A DNA stretch of 64,000 nt from Cryptomeria japonica. Its lineage: Eukaryota > Streptophyta > Pinopsida > Cupressales > Cupressaceae. The notes beneath the pieces were generated by a model that saw only the letters and a list, made by a program, of their open reading frames with translations, did not search any database and was not told the DNA's origin. The stretch lies in contig NC_081406.1 in the NCBI RefSeq assembly GCF_030272615.1, positions 476,744,900-476,808,899 on the forward strand, written 5' to 3'. Shown in pieces: positions 59,790 to 64,000 of the stretch. Both the position numbers and the translations under genes were made by a program. Position 1 is the first letter of the stretch, and every line of letters starts with the position of its first letter.

Positions 59790-61182
59790 TGATGAATAAT
59801 GATGAACTACTAAGGTCCTAACCGGTACTGAGAGGGGGGTTGAATCAGTACACAAAATAAAAATGCTTCAACAATTTAATATATTAAAATGCAGCTAACT
59901 AGTTATCTTCACCACTGTACTTAACCATAGCAATACCGGTTAACCAGAAATACTTTAGACAACATTCAACAAATCTCAAATCTTGATGACTACTTCGTCG
60001 ATATAATCATGCATGAGTTGTATCAATAATACCACAAAAATTTAACACTGCATGCATATCTGACTTAATCAGAATCACACAATCATCACATGAGAAACTC
60101 ACAACCCATAACACATAGATTTTTCACGTGGAAACCCAAATGGGAAAAACCATGGTGGGAATGAATACCCACAAGCTTGATTGTGAACTCTTTTGAAGTT
60201 CTCTCTATTAGGAGCCTAGTCTAGTTAGACTTTACAATAAAGGTTTTGTTAGGAACCGATCCTGTTAGGGATCACCCAGTTAAGGGATGGTTATATACCC
60301 TATTAAAGGTTGAAACCCTATTAAGAGTTACCTCGCTAGAGGATTTAAATAACTCAATGAACTTGAGCCACCTGGTTAGAGGATTTAGAACAAAGCCTGT
60401 TAAAGCTACCCTATTAAGGGATTTACCTTCTATTGAAATGGTTAGAAGACAATAGGTAACACAATGATCTGATAACAGCAATCCTTGCTAAGGCAGATGC
60501 TTTTCAATTCCTCTCTTCTGCAATCACACTCTGCAGATTCCTCACTCTAGTTTGGCAAGTATCAAAACATGCGGACACAAACACAAATTTTGCCAACAAC
60601 TACAATAACAAAACTCATCGACCTTATAGATAACAATTAGGTCAGTAGCATAAACCCTAAACCCTAAATGTTTTAGGTTTACAATTACAAACGGTCCAAT
60701 CCTAACCATCAAAAACATTACATAGAATGAAATGATTTAAAATAGATCTCAAGTCATTATGCATCATCCAATATTCATTGCATCTGGAAAATAGTAACCC
60801 ATCACGCGCTTTTCACATTCCGTTAAGAAAAACGCTCATTCCCAAGGTAGACATTCAATGCATTTGATCTTCACGTGCAAGATCCTCAAAGAAATCCTTC
60901 ACGTGCACACAACCGATGTGGCATCTTGATCCTTATCCTTGTTCTTAACTAACTCATCACAAAGCATCATCGATTGCACCACACAAGCCAAACCGAAAAC
61001 CCTAGAGCTGAACTAAGACTACCAACCGGTAGTCACACTTAGTGAACCCCAACACCGGTCCACTCATCCAGTTGACCATAACCACTTCTGATCTTCATTC
61101 TAGTGCATACCGGTTCACCTGCTTGAGCACTTATTGACATCAATGACAACATACATTATCACCGCTTCATCATATGCCAACA
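59790..61182 (-). repeat. I 5' LTR
   Basis: Plus strand TGATGAATAATG to TATGCCAACA. Same telobox at about 60652 and the same stem-loop at 59825. Confidence 0.92.
59825..59851 (-). promoter_or_regulatory. C-rich-loop stem-loop near LTR end (I)
   Basis: Plus-strand arms GTACTGA and TCAGTAC, perfect 7-bp stem around GAGGGGGGTTGAA. The 3' LTR copy at about 54009 has lost two pairs. Confidence 0.65.
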
Positions 61183-62988
61183 TATTTGACTTCTTTCATT
61201 TTCTCATTAAACCTTTTCTTCAATTCTTTTGCGGTTAAAGGAGTTTCAGCTTCTATATTCTTCCTCGACTCTGACCTTGTCCTCCTTGTATATTCCTTGT
61301 GTATTCTTGTTTGAGGATTGTTAGTCAGGATATTCTTTTGTTTCCCTTTGGAGGTAGTGGGTTTAATTCTGAAACTTAACCATTTCTTAGTTTTATCTAT
61401 TACCGACCGAGAGATGGTATCAATATCTACAACTTCTTGTTGTGACCATCTGATTTGGGGGAGCATCCTTTTATCTATTCATGTTTCTTTATACATAGGA
61501 TCCAACAAAATACCATCATCATGTAGTTATTTGGGTAGGTTGGTCTCAATACCAAAATCCCTTATTTGAGGAACAGTGAGGCAATGATAGTATTTCTCCC
61601 TTGCCTCAAAGCTATCCTAGAGATTGGCCCAAAAATCCTCCAAGGCAGGCTGATTTCCTTCATACACTTTAGGCTTCAATCCTTGTATGGATCATAAAAT
61701 TGACTAGCATAATTGAAAGGCTTCAATTATAATTCTTGCAATTCTTGCTCCGCAGCCTTGGCCACATGAATCCTTGGACATGAAAAGAATGATAAATTTA
61801 GGGGGAAATCTTTAGATGTAACCCTCGTCTTATGCCTTGAAGATAATAAGTTTTGTAAATGCACCATTTTTCTTGCATATTCTAGCAAAATTATCCTATA
61901 TGTACAATACCTGGGCAGCAAAAATGGTTCTCCAGTGAACCCACTCACCCTCGAATAAGTAGATCGGGAGTTTTGTATGAACTAGCACCCCCACTTCTTT
62001 ACTAACTCTATAGCTTCCTTGCTTAGCCCGATCCAGTGTCACCTGTTAGTCTTATAATAATCGAAAACAAAAATGCATCATTTATTCTCTTATAATGCAA
62101 TCGGGACTCTTTTAGTGGAAAATGGGTGTAGTATTCCCACATTGCATTTTGTCCTTCTTCTTCTCCCAATGTGCCCTTAGTTTGGAGCCCTGGAAACTGA
62201 TCGGATTTGGCTACCACCCAAACAATATAAGACGTAAAGAAAAAATTCTTCATGTCGTGCACCTCCTTCAAAAGGTCCCTTATATTATTTGACAAAATTT
62301 GGGCCCATTCATAATATTGTCACCCATCCAAAATTGTTAGCATGAATGAGAACATCCATGGTTGGAAGTGTCGGTAGGAATGTTTGTCAAAGGCCTTGCT
62401 AAGCATTATTATCAGATCTCTTTGTGGTTCCTTAAAATCCTGCCTCAGAATCTCATTTGCCTTTAAGCCTATTTTCCTTTCTTCCTTGAGTCATTCTTCA
62501 TTCATTATCTTTTTACATTGGCTCACATTTTAGTTCCATTCCCTTTCTCCATCTTCCTCTCCCTCAACTAGTACTTCCTTCCTAGTGGGAATTTGGAAGA
62601 CTAGGGCTAACATATCTGGAGAAAAATCAATGAATGGTTTACCATCTGCGTCGACACATTGCCTAGTGTCGGGATTGTAAAATTGTGTCACTTGCATGAT
62701 AAATTCAGGTGCTTGCACTGATTGTGGGAAGACGGTTGCCTCTACCAGGCCAAATCTTTTAATCCGCCTATATTCTACACTAAACCCTGGTTTCTCCAAT
62801 TGCTTTTCTATGTCTTCAAGCTCTATGTGCCCGATCTCAGTGTCTGTAACCCATTGGATGGCATCCTCTAGCTTGGAGACATATGTTTGCCCCCGGTATT
62901 GATATTTCATTATGATCGGCAGCTTCTTAAGATATTTTGCTTTTTGGAAAGATTCCATTAACACTACTAACCCTGCAAAACAAACCAA
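61183..62988 (-). pseudogene. C: long frame of unknown function, N-terminal half
   Basis: From ATG 62988 (MVCFAGLVVLMESFQ); MKYQYRGQTY at about 62907 is an alternative start. A compact domain follows to about 62530: FIMQVTQFYNPDT, then DADGKPFIDFSPDMLALVFQIP. This pattern (short N-terminal strand region, 'FY', then 'FSPD...L..P') recalls uncharacterised plant transposon-encoded proteins; low confidence. Further segments: YIVWVVAKSDQFPG (about 62220), LLPRYCTYRIILLEYARKM (about 61920) and a basic region with KKRFNEKMKEVKY just before I. Two frameshifts and several stops. The minus strand just at the ATG reads TTTGTTTTGCAG then GGTTAG, a plausible splice acceptor. Confidence 0.65.
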
Positions 62989-63032
62989 ATGAACATCAAA
63001 AACTACTCAAAGAAACAACACTACAAAAGCAG

Positions 63033-63955
63033 CTCACTTCAAGACTCCGGGATCTCGAGGTCCCGAGGTGAGAAAACAAAACAAACTACAAAGAAAACCC
63101 AGGATTTTGGAAACCCGAGGTCCCAAGTTGAGAAAACAAAAAGGGGGACCACTTCAGGAACTCAGTAATCTGGGTTTCTGAAGTGGTCAAACAGCTAAGA
63201 GGACCAGAAAATTTGGAACCCCAGGAACTCAAGATACCAAACTCACCAAAAACACAAAAAGGGAACCACTTCGGGAACTCAGGAACCCGGGTTTCCAAAG
63301 TGGTTAAACTACCAACTAGGAAATCAAACCCGGGACTTCGGGGTCCCGAATTTTCGGGGTTGGACTCTAACGCGCAACATAGAACTTTGGAGAACCGAAG
63401 TCCCAGAAAAATACAAAGACGAAGGAGAAAGAAGGTTCGAGACCCCAGGACTACGAGGTTCCGAATCGAACAGACAGGCAAAAGAGAAACCAATTCGGGA
63501 ACTTGGAAACCCGAGTTTCTAAATTGGTTCAAAGAAAGACCCAAAACCAACAAAACCATCACTTCGGAAACTCTGGAACTTGAGTTTCCGAATTGAAGCA
63601 AAAACTACGACAAACAAAAAAACTTTAAAACAAGCAAAAGAAAACACCACTTTGGGAACTTGGGATACCGATTTTCCAAGGTGAAACAATCAAAACACCA
63701 AAAAGGGCAGTCCGAGAACTCGGAAACTCGAGTTTTTGGATCAACCAAACAACAAAAATAAACCTTCAACTCAACAACCTAGTTTTTCGAATTGAAGGAA
63801 AAGCAACAACAAAGACAAGGAAAACAAAAGAACTCCAAAATAAACAAAAAGGAACGTTTCTTCGAGAACTCAGGAAATCAAGTTTCTGAAGTAATGAGGC
63901 AAGAAAAGCAGGGCTCTAACTCGAAAACTCAGGAACTCGAGTTTCTGAATTAGGG
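63033..63955. repeat. Array of about 15 imperfect hairpins upstream of C
   Basis: Units of about 40 bp recur every 55-70 bp. Clear ones: 63148-63187 (arms ACCACTTCAGGAAC / GTTTCTGAAGTGGT), 63265-63304 (ACCACTTCGGGAAC / GTTTCCAAAGTGGT), 63489-63528 (ACCAATTCGGGAAC / GTTTCTAAATTGGT), about 63558 (TCACTTCGGAAAC / GTTTCCGAATTGA) and about 63917 (CTAACTCGAAAAC / GTTTCTGAATTAG). The unit centres carry AACTC...GAGTTT-like palindromes. Spacers are A-rich. The array reaches the window edge. Not coding; open frames on both strands here are produced by the repeats. Confidence 0.75.
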
Positions 63956-64000
63956 CATGAAACAAGAAACAAACATAAAAATCCCTAATCTAAGGAAATC

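Larger units (their letters stand above)
53974..61182 (-). mobile_element. I: near-complete autonomous-type Copia element
   Basis: LTRs of 1377 bp (53974-55350) and 1393 bp (59790-61182), exact PBS, PPT, and gag, protease, integrase, RT, RNase H in Copia order. TSD TATTC (53969-53973) and TATTT (61183-61187). Removing it with one TSD copy joins KEVKY to LAKQ in the frame of C, which fixes the boundaries. Broken by a handful of stops and one frameshift. It is the only element here with the full Copia gene set. Confidence 0.95.

Noticed and set aside
63033-63955. CRISPR-like array of repeats and spacers
   Set aside because: The units are palindromic and diverged, spacers are A-rich and uneven, there are no cas genes, and the context is a plant genome.
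1-64000. tRNA, rRNA or cellular protein-coding genes
   Set aside because: None recognised on either strand. C is the only candidate for a non-element gene and its context fits an element better.

Overview
The window looks like intergenic DNA from a large, repeat-rich seed-plant genome. There is no cellular gene I can defend, no tRNA or rRNA, and almost every base belongs to an LTR retrotransposon or to the relic of one. A gymnosperm is a reasonable guess because of the genome style and the long-LTR Copia and Tat-like Gypsy elements, but nothing here proves it. I name the elements A to K for reference. Boundaries come from TG...CA ends, primer-binding sites (PBS), polypurine tracts (PPT), target-site duplications (TSD) and, in four cases, reading frames that close up exactly when the insertion is taken out.

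Layout, left to right. B1 (1-13652, minus strand) is a non-autonomous Copia-like element with a zinc-knuckle gag and a very long ORF of unknown function (ORF2); its left end lies outside the window. Element A (257-8818, plus) sits inside B1: it has two giant LTRs of about 2.6 kb and only a gag gene. D (13653 to about 42127, plus) is an old Tat-like Gypsy element. Its gag-protease, reverse transcriptase (RT), RNase H and integrase remains are split by K (17793-21862, a 4.07 kb solo LTR, TSD CTACA), by H (22804-25269, an internally deleted Copia, TSD GATGT) and by a complex insertion E plus F (27644-39896). E and F are two Gypsy elements that carry gag-protease but no RT, joined head to head. 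D then ends in a tandem-repeat 3' region (39897-40740) and the start of its 3' LTR (41278).

From about 42128 a Copia LTR fragment G is split by B2 (42366-50694, minus), a second copy of the B family. One LTR of B2 is in turn split by solo LTR J (43205-44583, TSD GGTAT). From 51895 to 62988 a long minus-strand reading frame of unknown function (C) is interrupted by I (53974-61182, minus), the only element with a nearly complete gag-protease-integrase-RT-RNase H order. The last kilobase is an array of about 15 imperfect hairpins upstream of C.

How the parts work together: only D and I encode (broken) RT and integrase. A, B1, B2, E and F have none, so they must have moved with enzymes supplied from elsewhere. 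The Copia-type elements share the initiator-Met-type PBS, the PPT and a stem-loop near the LTR end whose arms change together from family to family. The most interesting items are ORF2 of the B family (with C as a possible distant relative), the covarying LTR stem-loop, and the hairpin array at the right edge.
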